From: Harmothoe impar
Taxonomy: Eukaryota > Annelida > Polychaeta > Phyllodocida > Polynoidae
Reading direction: 5' to 3'
DNA: 64,000 nt
NCBI GenBank assembly: GCA_947462335.1
Contig: OX381709.1
Coordinates: 83,018,622-83,082,621, forward strand
Part shown: piece by piece, positions 1-11,600 of the stretch
How positions within the stretch are numbered: the first letter of the stretch is position 1
Layout of the letters: the number at the start of each line of letters is the position of its first letter
Position numbers and translations under genes: made by a program
Notes under the pieces: generated by a model
Databases searched by the model: none
Told to the model about the DNA's origin: nothing
What the model saw: the letters and a program-made list of their open reading frames with translations, nothing else

Positions 1-716
1 GGTCAGTAGGCTCTTGGCCGGTACAATCTCTAGGGCCTCTGTCCAGCATGGATCCAGAGTGACCGACGAGTTCCATCGGCCGCTGGCTATATAAAGGCGA
101 CCAGCCTGCGTACACACACGTAGACCGGAAGCCTATAGCGACCTCTGTCTATACCCCAAGCCCGGAACAGATGCTGCCACCTGCCGTCGGGCTGAAGGGT
201 TCAGACAGAGCTCGCAACACAGCGTTCAACAGAACCCGCCATATAACTAACCCTAGCCCCTACATATGCCTGGGACCACCTGTTGAAAACACATATAAAT
301 AATATTTTGAGAAAGTATTACAAATGTGTGGTTATTTTGCGAGGTCATTTCATGAATGTATGTGACAGGACACTCAAACCTTGTGGTTAAATATCTCAGA
401 AACAAGCTTGGCACCCCCCCCAATTTTTTTTGTATTTTCTGAAACTATGTATCCTAAGGGACATGTTGTAAAAACATGATAAAATTGTAGTTACTTTAAC
501 CTTATACCCGCCAGCCACCTTAAAAGGGACCTTTAGCAAACCCAGCGTAGCTCATTTAACCCAGACGTATTCTATGCTTTCAACATTATATTAATGCTGG
601 AAATGTCCAGGCCTTGTAAGGGCCGATACTTTTATTACTAGCATGGGGAGCTTGATGGAATTTCCCAGCGCATCTTTTTTTCTGCGACCTCCCTATATCA
701 ATGTTTCATAAGTGTC
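1..716. other. no gene recognised; TATA-like site near left edge
   Basis: No credible ORF is present. The sequence TATATAAAGG at 88-97 resembles a TATA box and sits in a more GC-rich stretch (about 1-260) than what follows, so the edge may be the end of a longer element or promoter cut by the window. Nothing else can be assigned. Confidence 0.3.
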
Positions 717-1837
717 CCCAGCTAGCAAAACTTGTATGAATCACGTTATCTCTACGTCTTTTCTCAACAGATATCTACTGCATTTGGTTACGTCAGAAAG
801 TGGCGCCCATTACATACTATGTGCAAATCTTTAAGACATGCTTTTGACTATGTAATATCCATGTAAAAAAATCATGTGTATCTTACGTATATAAGTTACA
901 TGATGTAGACATCATTATCAATAATATATATCATATATATATATACAATGTAATTTAGATGGCCATGGGTGACATTAATCTGATCTCAGCATAATTTTGT
1001 TTTTGAAATAAATCCCTATGTATCGTATACACAGACAGCATAATTATGTTAAAAACATGTAAAACTAAAACATTATCTACACCTATTTTCTCTGTGTGTG
1101 GTACTCCATCAGAAGCAAGTAACATCCAGGCAACCAACATAATCATGGGTTTCTTGCCTGTAGACATCACCAATAGTCCTACAGAGACTTTGCACATTGA
1201 TCCTAGCAAATTGGCCAAGATTTGATGCCAGATCATGGTCAGTATTTTGATTTGAACAGTTGTAGCAACCACAGAAAAGGTGTGCTCATACTAATCTCCT
1301 GGTTCTCCCTTAAACAATCATTCTACAGGAACAAAAATCACATATCATACATCGCAGACAAAAGTTGGTCAAATTTCATCTTCTTTGGAAATTCTTTGTG
1401 TTGAATAAATACTCATTCATGGTCAAAGTATTGCCAATGTAGATTGGATTCTATCGATATTGGTTAAGAGAGACATCTTGTGTTAAAAGAGTGAACCACT
1501 TGAAAGGTAAAGCACAGATGTGTTATAGACGTCATAATCTGACCAGATAAGGATGTACCACATGTATAAAGTATACGTAATATTGATGTAAAATCTATCA
1601 CATCATTTCAGCATGCACCTTAAGTCATGAATTTGACACCAAAGTTTTACGTGTATAGTTTCTCCAAAAAAAAAAGTAATATTCTGATCAAGATTTTACC
1701 ACTCGTTATGTCAAATAGTACTGTAAAACCTCGCGTATAAGCCTAACTCACGTATAAGCCGCACCCTGACTTTGGGCCTATCCTATAAGCCGCACCAGCG
1801 ATCTGAATAGGGTAGCTTTAGTACTGTACTATAGGAG

Positions 1838-2034
1838 TGTAGAAGGCAGTGAAAACGTCGAGTCCCACGGGGAATCGAACCCCGGTCCCTCCGCTCCGAA
1901 GTTGAGAATGCTACCGCTGCACCACAGGGCCAGCTGCTTTCTTACTGCTCTGCTACGGTACCTGAGCTACCATAGGCGGGCAATGCGCTCTCCACGCACG
2001 CTCGGGCTGCCCCGAACGATACGTGCCCGCTACA
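1838..2034 (-). repeat. 3' LTR of the TRIM (minus-strand orientation)
   Basis: 197 bp with TG...CA ends, no difference seen from 2152-2348. On the minus strand the first half contains a hairpin-forming GC-rich segment (about 1973-2032, outer arms GCGGGCA/TGCCCGC). The second half holds the tRNA-like unit. Confidence 0.85.
1861..1931 (-). ncRNA. tRNA-like unit with pol III A and B boxes in the LTR
   Basis: On the minus strand the unit begins GGCCCTG, has an A box TGGTGCAGCGG (1914-1924) and a perfect B box GGTTCGATTCC (1871-1881). It can form D and T arms (T stem CGGGG/CCCCG). The anticodon stem is not properly paired and the acceptor has at least one mismatch, so it is a tRNA-derived sequence and not a working tRNA. 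A TTTT run follows (1852-1855 on plus as AAAA), a natural pol III terminator inside the LTR. Confidence 0.75.
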
Positions 2035-2151
2035 TTACTCCCCTTCAGACTTTTGCTAGGTCGCTTGTCAGGCCACGAGGACCTACCTAGCAGAAGCTGA
2101 AACCGCTCAGATACCCAACCCAGGATCTGCAGATCCTGGTCACGGCACCAG

Positions 2152-2348
2152 TGTAGAAGGCAGTGAAAACGTCGAGTCCCACGGGGAATCGAACCCCGGT
2201 CCCTCCGCTCCGAAGTTGAGAATGCTACCGCTGCACCACAGGGCCAGCTGCTTTCTTACTGCTCTGCTACGGTACCTGAGCTACCATAGGCGGGCAATGC
2301 GCTCTCCACGCACGCTCGGGCTGCCCCGAACGATACGTGCCCGCTACA
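2152..2348 (-). repeat. 5' LTR of the TRIM (minus-strand orientation)
   Basis: 197 bp, same sequence as 1838-2034 as far as I can compare by eye. The putative primer-binding site follows directly at 2150 going leftward. Confidence 0.85.
2175..2245 (-). ncRNA. second tRNA-like unit (other LTR)
   Basis: Same sequence as 1861-1931, with A box at 2228-2238, B box at 2185-2195 and the T-run complement at 2166-2169. It is present because the TRIM has two LTRs. Confidence 0.75.
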
Positions 2349-2763
2349 GGAGCAAAAACTCGCGTATAAGCCGCACCTGGACCCTGTGCCAATCCTATAA
2401 GCCGCACCAGAGATCTGATTCGCGTACTAGCCGCGGCTTATAAGCGAGGTTTTACGGTAGCCACATTCAAACGTATGGATGATATCAAATGACTAATGTC
2501 TTTTTCACATGGCCATTTCAATGTAAATAATATCTAAGTTTCCTGTCAAACTACTATGTGAATTGATTTACTCCCTCAAGATGTAATTATGAGGTCATTT
2601 TTACGTATCAACGTGAATATGACCAGTAAAAGACATACTTTGTACGTAAGGTGCTAGCTGGGTCTATAAAAAGAGATGAAATCCCTTCTGAGCTGTTGGT
2701 TTTTTATACACATTTAGAAGTGTAATTAGTACCCTGGGGATTTAGTTTGGGTCTATTCAAAAC

Positions 2764-2952
2764 CCAAAAAAACGTAATATAACATTGTCATAACGTTATA
2801 CATCCTAACGTTTTTATATAACGTTAATATAACGTTATTTTGAGTCAACCTTTTAACGTCGGATAACGTCATATTTCCGTCATTCTATAACGTTTACCAA
2901 ACCTTCAGAAAACGTTATTGTAACGTCAGATAACTTTTTTTTGTTAGCTGGG
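2764..2952. mobile_element. short MITE rich in AACGTTATATAACGTT
   Basis: It ends TTTTTTTGTTAGCTGGG at 2952 and contains many ACGTTAT/ATAACGT palindromes. The left end is degenerate. It shares its right terminus and internal motif with 19641-19787 and 60512-60659. Confidence 0.55.
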
Positions 2953-3642
2953 ATTAGATGCTTGTACATTCAGAAGATTCTAGCATATAGACTAATCTAG
3001 ATGTCCTCCCCCCTCTCCCTCCTACCCTGATAACCTTTCAATCCATTCATTTATTCTGTCTGTTACATAACGTTTGTGGAGTCATATGTAGTACCGCTAA
3101 TGGCAGGGGGAATAAATAATTCGGCAGACATATACGACTATACAACAGATAGATATATGTCAATGACACTATGAGATATGAAAGATTTATATCGATTGTG
3201 TCGATGGCAATATCAGATTTTAACTATATTACCCTAGATAGGCCTCTAAACTTTAATTGCTAATATGATACTAAATATTGCTGCTGCATTTTTGACTGCA
3301 GCAGCTACCAAATGTCGGTTTTCATCACTGCATCACAATAGTCGTGAACAGAAATTCTGAATAATATTCCAGTCCAGTCCTTGGGACATTAAATATTAAA
3401 CATGGCACCACCTGAGCCCAATCCTTTCCTTATACTTTTGCACACAAAAGAGGACCTTCCATAATTGACATTTCTTCACTGAATCCATTATCATAATCAT
3501 ATTAAGAAAGCCAATAATAGAGGAGTGAAACCACACCACATTGAACTTATCAGTGTTTGGCTCACAAATCACCTACTCTAGATCTGTATTTCACTATCTC
3601 TCAGTTGTCAGATGATATCATGTCTTGGTACACTACCATCTA
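2953..3642 (+). repeat. dispersed repeat P1, copy 1
   Basis: Its core begins at the GATTAGATGCTTGTACATTC-type motif and is repeated at 21490-21956 and 61850-62230, with the later half also at 5240-5843 and 28805-29405. No ORF. It is interrupted on the right by element 2 at a TA. Confidence 0.7.
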
Positions 3643-4846
3643 CCCAGCTAGCAAAACTCGTATGAATCACATTATCTCTACATCTTTTCTCAACAGATAT
3701 TTACTACATTTGGTTACGTCAGAAAGTGGCGCCCATTACATACTATGTGCAAATCTTTAAGACATGCTTTTGACTATGTAATATCCTTGTAAAAATATCA
3801 TGTGTATCTTACGTAAATAAGTTATATGATGTAGACATCATCATCAATTATATATATGATATATATACACAATGTAATTTAGATGGTCATGGGTGACATT
3901 TATCTGATCTCAGCATAATTTTGTATTTGAAATAAATCCCTATGTATCGTATACACTGACAGCATAATTATGTTAAAAACATGTAAAACTAAAACATTAT
4001 TTGCACCTATTTTCTCTGTGTGTGGTTTCCATCAGATGCAAGTAACATCCAGGCAATCAACATAATCAAGGGTTTCTTGCCTGTAGACATCACCAATAGT
4101 CCTACAGAAACTTAGCACATTGATCCTAGCAAATTGGCCAAGATGTGATGCCAGCTCGTGGTCAGTATTTTCATTTGAATAGTTGTAGCAACCACAGAAA
4201 AGGTGTGCTCATACTAATCTCCTGGTTCTCCCTTAAACAATCATCCTACAGGAACAAAAGTGACACATCATACATTGCAGACAAAAGTTGGTCAAATTTC
4301 ATCTTCTTTGGAAATTCTTTGTGTTAAACAAATACTCCTATATGGTCCAAGTATTGCCAATGTAGATTGGATTCTATCGATATTGGTTAAGGGAGACATC
4401 TTGTGTTAAAAGAGTGAACCACTTGAAAGGTAAAGTACAGATGTGTTATAAACGTCAAAATCTGACCAGATTAGGATGTACCACATGTATAAAGTATACG
4501 TAATATTGATGTTGAATCTATCACGTCATTTTAGTATGCACCTTAAGTCATGAATTTGACACCAATGTTTTACGTGTATAGTTTCTCCATAAAAATATGT
4601 AATATTCTGATCAAGATTTTACCACTCGTTATGTTAAATAGTAACCACATTCAAACGTATGGATGATATCTGATGACTAATGTCTTTTTCTCATGGCCAT
4701 TTAGATGTAAATAATGCGTAAGTTTCCTGTCAAACAACTATGTGAATTGATTTACTCCCTCAAGATGTAATTATGGGTTCATTTTTACGTATCAACGTGA
4801 ATATGACCAGTAAAAGACATACTTCTTACATAAGGTGCTAGCTGGG
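3643..4846 (+). mobile_element. DNA element 2, CCCAGCTAGCA termini, TA duplication
   Basis: Termini CCCAGCTAGCA and TGCTAGCTGGG, flanked by TA at 3641-3642 and 4847-4848. The unoccupied site survives near 62297-62310 (CATCTATAGTTAAATAC), which shows a 2-bp TA duplication. It is collinear with element 1 minus the nested MITE. The short ORFs here are not conserved in the sister copies and are not genes. Confidence 0.85.
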
Positions 4847-4848
4847 TA

Positions 4849-5843
4849 GAGTTAAATACCCAGTGGAGCTGGAGCTGTCTAGTCCTATTAGCTTCATGTA
4901 CAGTGTTTTATCTATAGGCGCTAGATGATCCCCCCAGAGGGCCTGTAATGCAGGTAAATTAGGTCGGGCTTTCATCTCCTTCACTGCATCTTCATTTTCC
5001 TGATCCTCCCTGAGAGTTATTAGGCACTAGCCAGATACTGGTGCAGCCACCAGGTGTTGCTCTGGTACCAATAGTACCCCCCTTGTCACCAGCAACCAGC
5101 TCAGCCAAAATCTCATGTCCGAGATTAGGGTACAAACAGGGTGTGAGTATTGTGAGTGGGTTGTACCTGGGCATTCTTTATGTCACCTGTCTCTCATAGA
5201 GTAGTGGTTAGCATGGTGGATTCATAATATAGAAGTCCTAAGCTCAAATCCTTTCAATCCATTCATTTATTCTGTCTGTTATATAACATGCCCCGAGTCA
5301 CATGTAGAACCGCTAATGCAGGGGGAACAAATAATTCAGCAGACATATACAACTATACAACAGATAGATATATGTCAATGACAGTATGAGATATGAAACA
5401 TTTATATTGATTGCGTGAATGGCAATATCAGATTTTAACTATTATACCCTAGAAAGGCCTGCCTTAAAACTTAAAAGCTAACTTTATTTAGATGCTGAAT
5501 GTAATACTTAATATGGCTGCTGCATTTGTGACTGCAGCAGCTACCAAAAGTCAGTTTTCATCACCGCATCACAATAGTCCTGATCAGAAATTCTAAATAG
5601 TATTACAGTCCAAAATCCTAGCCTTGGGACATTAAATAATAAAAACATGGTACCACCTGAGCCCAATCATTCCCTTATCTTTTTAATACAAAAAAGGACC
5701 TTCTATACTTGACATTTCTTTACTGAATCCATTATCATAATCTTATTAAGTAGGCAATAAGTAGAGGAGTAAGATTGGCAAGATCAGCGTGAGATGGTTT
5801 CAGACATTTACGATTGTGTTTGGTCCACAAATCACCTACTCTA
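4849..5843 (+). repeat. dispersed repeats P2 and P1', copy 1, with empty Ngaro site
   Basis: This block is homologous to 23090-23175 joined to 28540-29405. The sequence at 4941-4960 (GCCTGTAATGCAGGTAAATT) is uninterrupted here, whereas in the other copy the 5.4-kb Ngaro element lies between AATG and CAGG. No coding sequence is supported. Confidence 0.8.
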
Positions 5844-7265
5844 CCCAGCTAGCACCTTATGTAAAAAGTATGTCTTTTACTGGTCATTTTCACGTTGATA
5901 CATAAAAACGACCCCATAATTACATCTTGAGGGAGTAAGTCAATTTACATAGTCGTTTGACCGGAAACTTACGTATCATTTACATCTAAATGGCAATGGG
6001 AAAGAGACATTAGTCATTTAATATAATCCGTACGTTTAAATTTGGTCACTATTTGATGTAATGAGTGGTTAAATCTTGATTAGAATGTTACATCTTTTTT
6101 TGGAGAAATTATACACGTATACATTGACCTCAAATTCATGTCTTAAGGTGCATGGTAAAATGATGTGATAGATTTGACATCAAAATTACGTATACTTTAT
6201 ACATATGGTACATCCTTATCTGGTCAGATTATGACGTCTATAACACATTTGTACTTTACCTATCAAGTGGTTCACTCTTTTGACACAAGATGTCTCCCTT
6301 AACCAATATCGATAGAATCCAATCTACATTGGCAATACTTTGACCATAAATGAGTATTTATTCAACACAATGAATTTCCAAGGAAGATGAATTTTGACCA
6401 ACTTTTGTCTGCAATGTATGATATGTAATTTTTGTTCCTGTAGAATAATTGTTTAAGGGAGAACCAGGAGATTAGTATGAGCACACCTTTTCTGTGGTTG
6501 CAACAACTATTCAAATCAAAATACTGACCATGAGTTGGCATCACATCTTGGCCAATTTGCAAGGATCAATGTTACAGACAGACAGAGAGATCAATGATAC
6601 TGGTGTGAGCACTACTAAAACAACGGATGGCCGAGTATGATTATTGATGTGTAATACACAATAACCATGTCTTTGTCCTTTTTAATGAAAACATTCAGAG
6701 TATCTATCTGATGCTGGGTATTGTTACATTTGTCATTGGACTCCCATCTGGCAACTCATTTATGGTCAAAGTATTGCCAATGTAGATTGGATTCTATCAA
6801 TATTGGTTAAGGGAGACATCTTGTGTTAAAAGAGTGAACCACTTGAAAGGTAAAGTACAGATGTGTTATAGACGTCATAATCTGACCAGATAAGGATGTA
6901 CCACATTATAAAGTATACGCAATATTGATGTCAAATCTATTACATCATTTTAGCATGCACCTTAAGACATGAATTTGAGGTCAATGTATTACGTGTATAA
7001 TTTCTCCAAAGAAAGATGTAACATTCTGATCAAGATTTAACCACTCATTACATCAAATGGTGACCAAATTCAAACGTACGGATTATATTAAATGACTAAT
7101 GTCTCTTTCCCATTGCCATTTAGATGTAAATGATACATAAGTTTCCGGTCAAACGACTATGTAAATTGACTTACTCCCTCGAGATGTAATTATGGGGTCG
7201 TTTTTATGTATCAACGTGAAAATGACCAGTAAATGACATACTTTTTACATAAGGTGCTAGCTGGG
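5844..7265. mobile_element. DNA element 3, foldback derivative of the CCCAGCTAGC family
   Basis: Both ends are the same family end: it starts CCCAGCTAGCACCTTATGTA and ends with the inverse. The left arm (about 5844-6570) and right arm (about 6760-7265) are inverted copies over several hundred bp, separated by about 190 bp of other sequence. TA flanks both sides (5842-5843, 7266-7267). An inverted copy of the central spacer and its edge occurs at about 52985-53150. Confidence 0.75.
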
Positions 7266-7650
7266 TAGGGATAGCAATGTCATAAAGTGCTTTATGGTCA
7301 TTGTCCAGGTTAACCAGCTTTGGGACCTCGATACATTTGCATTAACACCGATGTACCATGAACAAAAGTCACGTTTTACTGCTGACTCTGAACCCAATGG
7401 TTAGCAGTGTAAACCACATCCTCAGCAGCCAATGGGGATGAGCCGGAGGTGAATGAGGGAGTACAGCAGAAAGCAGCGTGATATATAATGGATGAAAGAG
7501 ACTGGTACGTCTGTTATGTGACTGTTGTATCATCAGAATCACTGTAGCAGTTGTCATAACAATAACACAGAGGGAGCTGCAGTCTGCTGTGATTCACAAT
7601 GACAAAACGCTTTCTGCTATGAATGCTACGGACAGATTTGTCCTTACCCA

Positions 7651-7892
7651 TTAACCCTTTGAGGATGGCATCACGCCTTAATGCATCATGTCCTTGGTTG
7701 TTATAATGCATGAATACAGCCCTGGTGAGTAACTTGTAGGTGCTGCATTCAAGCATCATGCGACCGTACAGGGTTGAGAAGGGTCGTTATGATACACTAA
7801 TGCAGCAATGATGAGTTACTTGCTGGGGCTGCATTGGTGCATTATGATAACAAAAGTCATCTTTTAGTGACATGCCGTCCTTAAAGAGTTGA
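7651..7892. mobile_element. MITE-like element with TTAACCCTTT ends
   Basis: It begins TTAACCCTTTGAGGATGGCA and ends with a related inverted end (CCGTCCTTAAAGAGTTGA). The interior has repeated GCATCATG/GTGCATCAT motifs with CTGGTGAGTAACTTG. Relatives lie at 18151-18356, 30161-30367, 50112-50300 and 57731-57936. Confidence 0.6.
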
Positions 7893-8639
7893 CCACTACA
7901 TTCTGTCTATCAATTGTAACACAGGTAGATGGGAGAGTGGTGGGAAGGAGGGGTAATACTGCTCCTTCAGTGCAGTAGAGTTAAAGTCTCATTTCAAGAT
8001 TTCTACTGGAATATTTACAACCAGGCTGATGACCCTAAAGTCTCTGACACATCCAGCTTTGATTAGACTTGTACCAGGGTCATCTATAAATCCTATCTCT
8101 CTCATATGACGGCTAAATATATATTTGAACTATGTAGTTGCAGTGTACAGTTGGAATGATGTATTTGAAATAGAAGAATTTAAATGTTTTGTCTCAAAGA
8201 CAAAAGACCATGAATATTCAATTCATCACAAATCATGAGAAGGTACTACTCAGATATAATAATTGCCAGGAAAGAAGTCTTCTTGACGTCTGAGTAATGC
8301 TCCCTTCGCATGTTGCATTCATCCATCATAGCGCCATCAATCACTGATGGGCAGTTTTCTAATTCTGATGCTGGCATTGTAATTTGAAGGAGGGACATTT
8401 AGGACCTGTGTCTCCAATGCATCATACCCATCTTGGTTCTATGGTACCTCCAATGATAGCACATAAAATATGAATGATTCAAAAGCAATCCTCTGTAAAT
8501 GTCTCTGTCATACATGTCTCTGTCCATTTTCAATTGCTGAACTACTGTTGACAGTGCTATGCATTTAAAATAGCATTCTAACCAAGTATCTACAGGTTGT
8601 ATATCTATAGTGGTTCTCTATTGCCATGTAAGTGACAAC

Positions 8640-11600
8640 TAGCATGTCACTAGTCCAGTTGCCAGGAAGGAATTATCCTTGCAACCTTGCAATAAAACCC
8701 CCCGAAGAGGTCATGACTGATTTGGGTACAGGAAGTCATATACTTTCAGAATCTTGATGATGCCCGGCTGGTATCGTTGAGCGTTTTCCGAAATTCAAGA
8801 TGGCGTCCAAGATGGCTGACGAAAAAGTTTAAAGTCATAAATCAGTCAATTCTTATGTGATTTGCATGTGTAATACCTCTAAATTGGGGTTTTTGGGCAT
8901 GCCTGATTGATTAAAAGAGTCAAGAAGTCATTTGAGTAGGTATCCATGGTGATAGCGTGTTTCCATAGCAACCAGCATGCCGATTCTAATACAAAATATA
9001 TATTGTTTTAAGAAATTTGTCATTTCTCAACACCTACACTCATGTAATATCTTAAATTAAAGGTCTCATTGAGATACATCATTTTAACATAGTTTTAGAG
9101 TTGTCACAGGTCCTAGGTAACCATGGCAACCAGAAATCACTAACAATAATGCCTAATGATTGAAGCCGAAACATCATCATCCTTACTGATAACTGCAAAT
9201 ACATGACAGAACAACCAACATGGCCACCAGATAATGATTCTCTGCTTGATTTCAAAATGTCACCTGAGTGGTTATCTATGGAGATGGGTCAATTCCATAG
9301 CAACCAACATGCTTATATGCAGAAAGTTTTGATTTCATGTTATGATTTTTACCAAATGTGCAATTTTTATCATAGATCTTGAAAACTCACATATTTTAAC
9401 ATGTTATTAATTGCTGCTGCTACTATGGTAACTAAAAATAATTATCTGCTGTACATACTGAATCTGGGACCTGCTGGCAAGCCTCCTGACTATGAGGTGA
9501 TGACAAGTCATATTAGTGGTGTCTATAAGATGCATCCTCAGAGCTCCCATAAATCTATGATGTTTACAACAGTCATTAAAGCAGATCATACCCTGCCAGT
9601 CCTCCTATAGTGCACTCATTATTAGCCAGCCTCTTTGTCATCCTGGCTGCCCTTTTGTCGGCCTGGCCAGCCCCTTTGTCGGCCTGGCCAGCTAGTGAAT
9701 GATGCAGTATAGTTGTTCAATATCAGCAATACACAAACATATGAACATGCAGATGTGTATCATTACTGTGTAATATCTCCAGTCTGCTGACACACCTTGT
9801 ACAGATACAAAATGTATAATGCTATAACGGTTTGTAACTATTTGCTTGATGGTTAGCTTAGTAGCACACAATAATGGCTTCAGTGACTATCTCACTGAAT
9901 ACTACGGCCAATACTACAATCAATAGTTCCTCCTCCAGATTGTCAACCATAGCGTCATTTGAATGGGATACTAAGTATGTGAATCAATGATCGGACATTT
10001 CCACATATCTGTGCAGTTCAATCAAGCATGATCATCAGCAAGTAACATCTCCATGGACAGCATGGGTCTGAGGAAGAACAGTTACAGCAAAGCATTTTGA
10101 GGATAGTTGATGGAGGAATATGAATCACATTTGGCAATGGTGTGGGGATGACACACTTCATTGCTGTATGCAAAGACCAGTCAAATAGCAGAGGGTCTTG
10201 TTCTGGATGTTCTGAAGACATAGCACCCCTTCAGGTTAGCAGAATAAAGACACTGGTGTCATAATAGATGACATGTATTCTTTGATATTACTACACAGAT
10301 GTCATAGCTTGATTGGTCATGATTGCATTGGCTTGTTCATTTGTGATGCTCGATCATGTAGCTGTATTCTCCTGATCAAAGAGGAGTCTTTGAATTTCTC
10401 AGTTCTAGAGAATCAAGATCGATAGAGCCTGATTGGTTCCAATTGATCCATTGACACTTCTGTGTCAACTGAATCTGTCTCCCTTATCTATGACCTTTTC
10501 CAGTTCACAGCCATGGCAGTAACTTGTCAATGAAACCATCAGAAAGCTTTCTCATGTAGGCTGAATGCCCCTTTTGATGCTTGGGGTGTACATGGCTATT
10601 GATATTCTCATGTAGCTTCTTTCTGTCCTTTTCATATTTTGTCATATGCGCCTGGATTTATTCCTTGTGTATGTTGGCAACAGTGTATCATTACTCCCTA
10701 AATTTTGTTATAGTGCTTAACAGCTAGCTGCAAACAGCAGGATCAGTGCCAACTAGTTTGTGACATTCTCATTTGAGGTTATGTAAGTCAGTACAAACCA
10801 CACTGCATTGGAACTGATGGGTCGCATGGTGTGCTTGCCCTGGATCAACTTATCCTCAGTTAATTCTGGCAACAACTTCAACATGTACATGTGGTGATTT
10901 TGGAGTAAGAGGCCTGTTGCTCACTAGGGTCAGGCCAGTAAAAGTTGGTGGGAAGGGAGTTTAGGGGGTCAGATTATGGTGGTTACCATAGATGATGAAA
11001 GGCTGCAGACACAGGGTATTTGGATTGCAGACACTGTCCAGAGAGACATAGTGCCTAAAAGTGTGTGGGAGTGGTAATTTGAACTACCTCTATGTCAATC
11101 ATTATGGATTATTGTTGTTGATTTCCAGTTGTCATGTTCAGATTTGAATAATTGATTGATTTGTTTAATGTCCAGACGTACATCAAGTACCTCACAGGAC
11201 ATATCTCAAGTTAGCAAGGTAACCTTCCACAAATAGTAGTAGTGTTGCCTTGCAGTGAGACAGATATTTATATGCTGCTTGCCTAATACAGCAGTGACTG
11301 CATCTATGGATAATAGAATGTATGAAATGCATGACTGTATCTATGAGGTGAGGGAGAAAACCGCTACCGGGCCACGTACCCTGCTCTTTTCAGAGGAGAG
11401 CAAGCGTTCTTTTATTTGCATGGTCCTACATACCTGGGCTAGTACTATAGTAGGCAGGGCCAGACAAACCATAGCCTTTGATATCTCAGACGTGGTTCTC
11501 TGAGGAAAGATCACAAGAAAGACCACCAGCAAGTTATTCTACTCCTTCATGGCCCCATCATGGAGGTCCCCACTAACACAGGGGGAAGTTGTCATGGTTA

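Larger units (their letters stand above)
1838..2348 (-). mobile_element. TRIM: miniature LTR retrotransposon with tRNA-like LTRs
   Basis: Two apparently identical 197-bp direct repeats (1838-2034, 2152-2348) start TG and end CA and enclose only 117 bp. GGAG lies directly outside both ends (1834-1837, 2349-2352), a 4-bp target duplication. Read on the minus strand, the sequence after the first LTR is TGGTGCCGTGACC (2138-2150 on plus), which fits a primer-binding site complementary to a tRNA-His 3' end including CCA. The sequence just before the second LTR is purine-rich (CTGAAGGGGAGTAA, 2035-2048), which fits a polypurine tract. There is no coding capacity, so it must be mobilised in trans. 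The identical LTRs imply a recent insertion. It lies inside the 1721-2457 MITE. Confidence 0.85.
1721..2457. mobile_element. MITE with CTGTAAAACCTCGC-type TIR, TA target duplication
   Basis: The left end CTGTAAAACCTCGC and the right end GCGAGGTTTTACGG are inverted copies. TA lies on both sides (1719-1720 and 2458-2459). The homologous position in element 2 (around 4642) has the single TA and no insert, which proves the boundaries. The interior carries several short repeats of the TATAAGCCGCACC type. The MITE proper is about 225 bp; the rest is a TRIM inserted at 1838-2348. A mariner-like or other TA-targeting transposase is possible but unproven. Confidence 0.85.
717..2662 (+). mobile_element. 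DNA element 1 with CCCAGCTAGCA termini (non-autonomous)
   Basis: It begins CCCAGCTAGCA (717-727) and ends TGCTAGCTGGG (2652-2662), a perfect 11-bp terminal inverted repeat. The interior is collinear with element 2 at 3643-4846 apart from an extra ~740 bp, which is a nested MITE (1721-2457). Flanking dinucleotides are TC on both sides. No transposase ORF is visible, so it depends on a source elsewhere. Superfamily not recognised; a 2-bp target duplication is inferred from this copy and its relatives. Confidence 0.75.

Noticed and set aside
1861..1931. Functional tRNA gene
   Set aside because: A and B boxes are fine, but the anticodon stem does not pair and the acceptor has a mismatch; it lies in an LTR of a TRIM.
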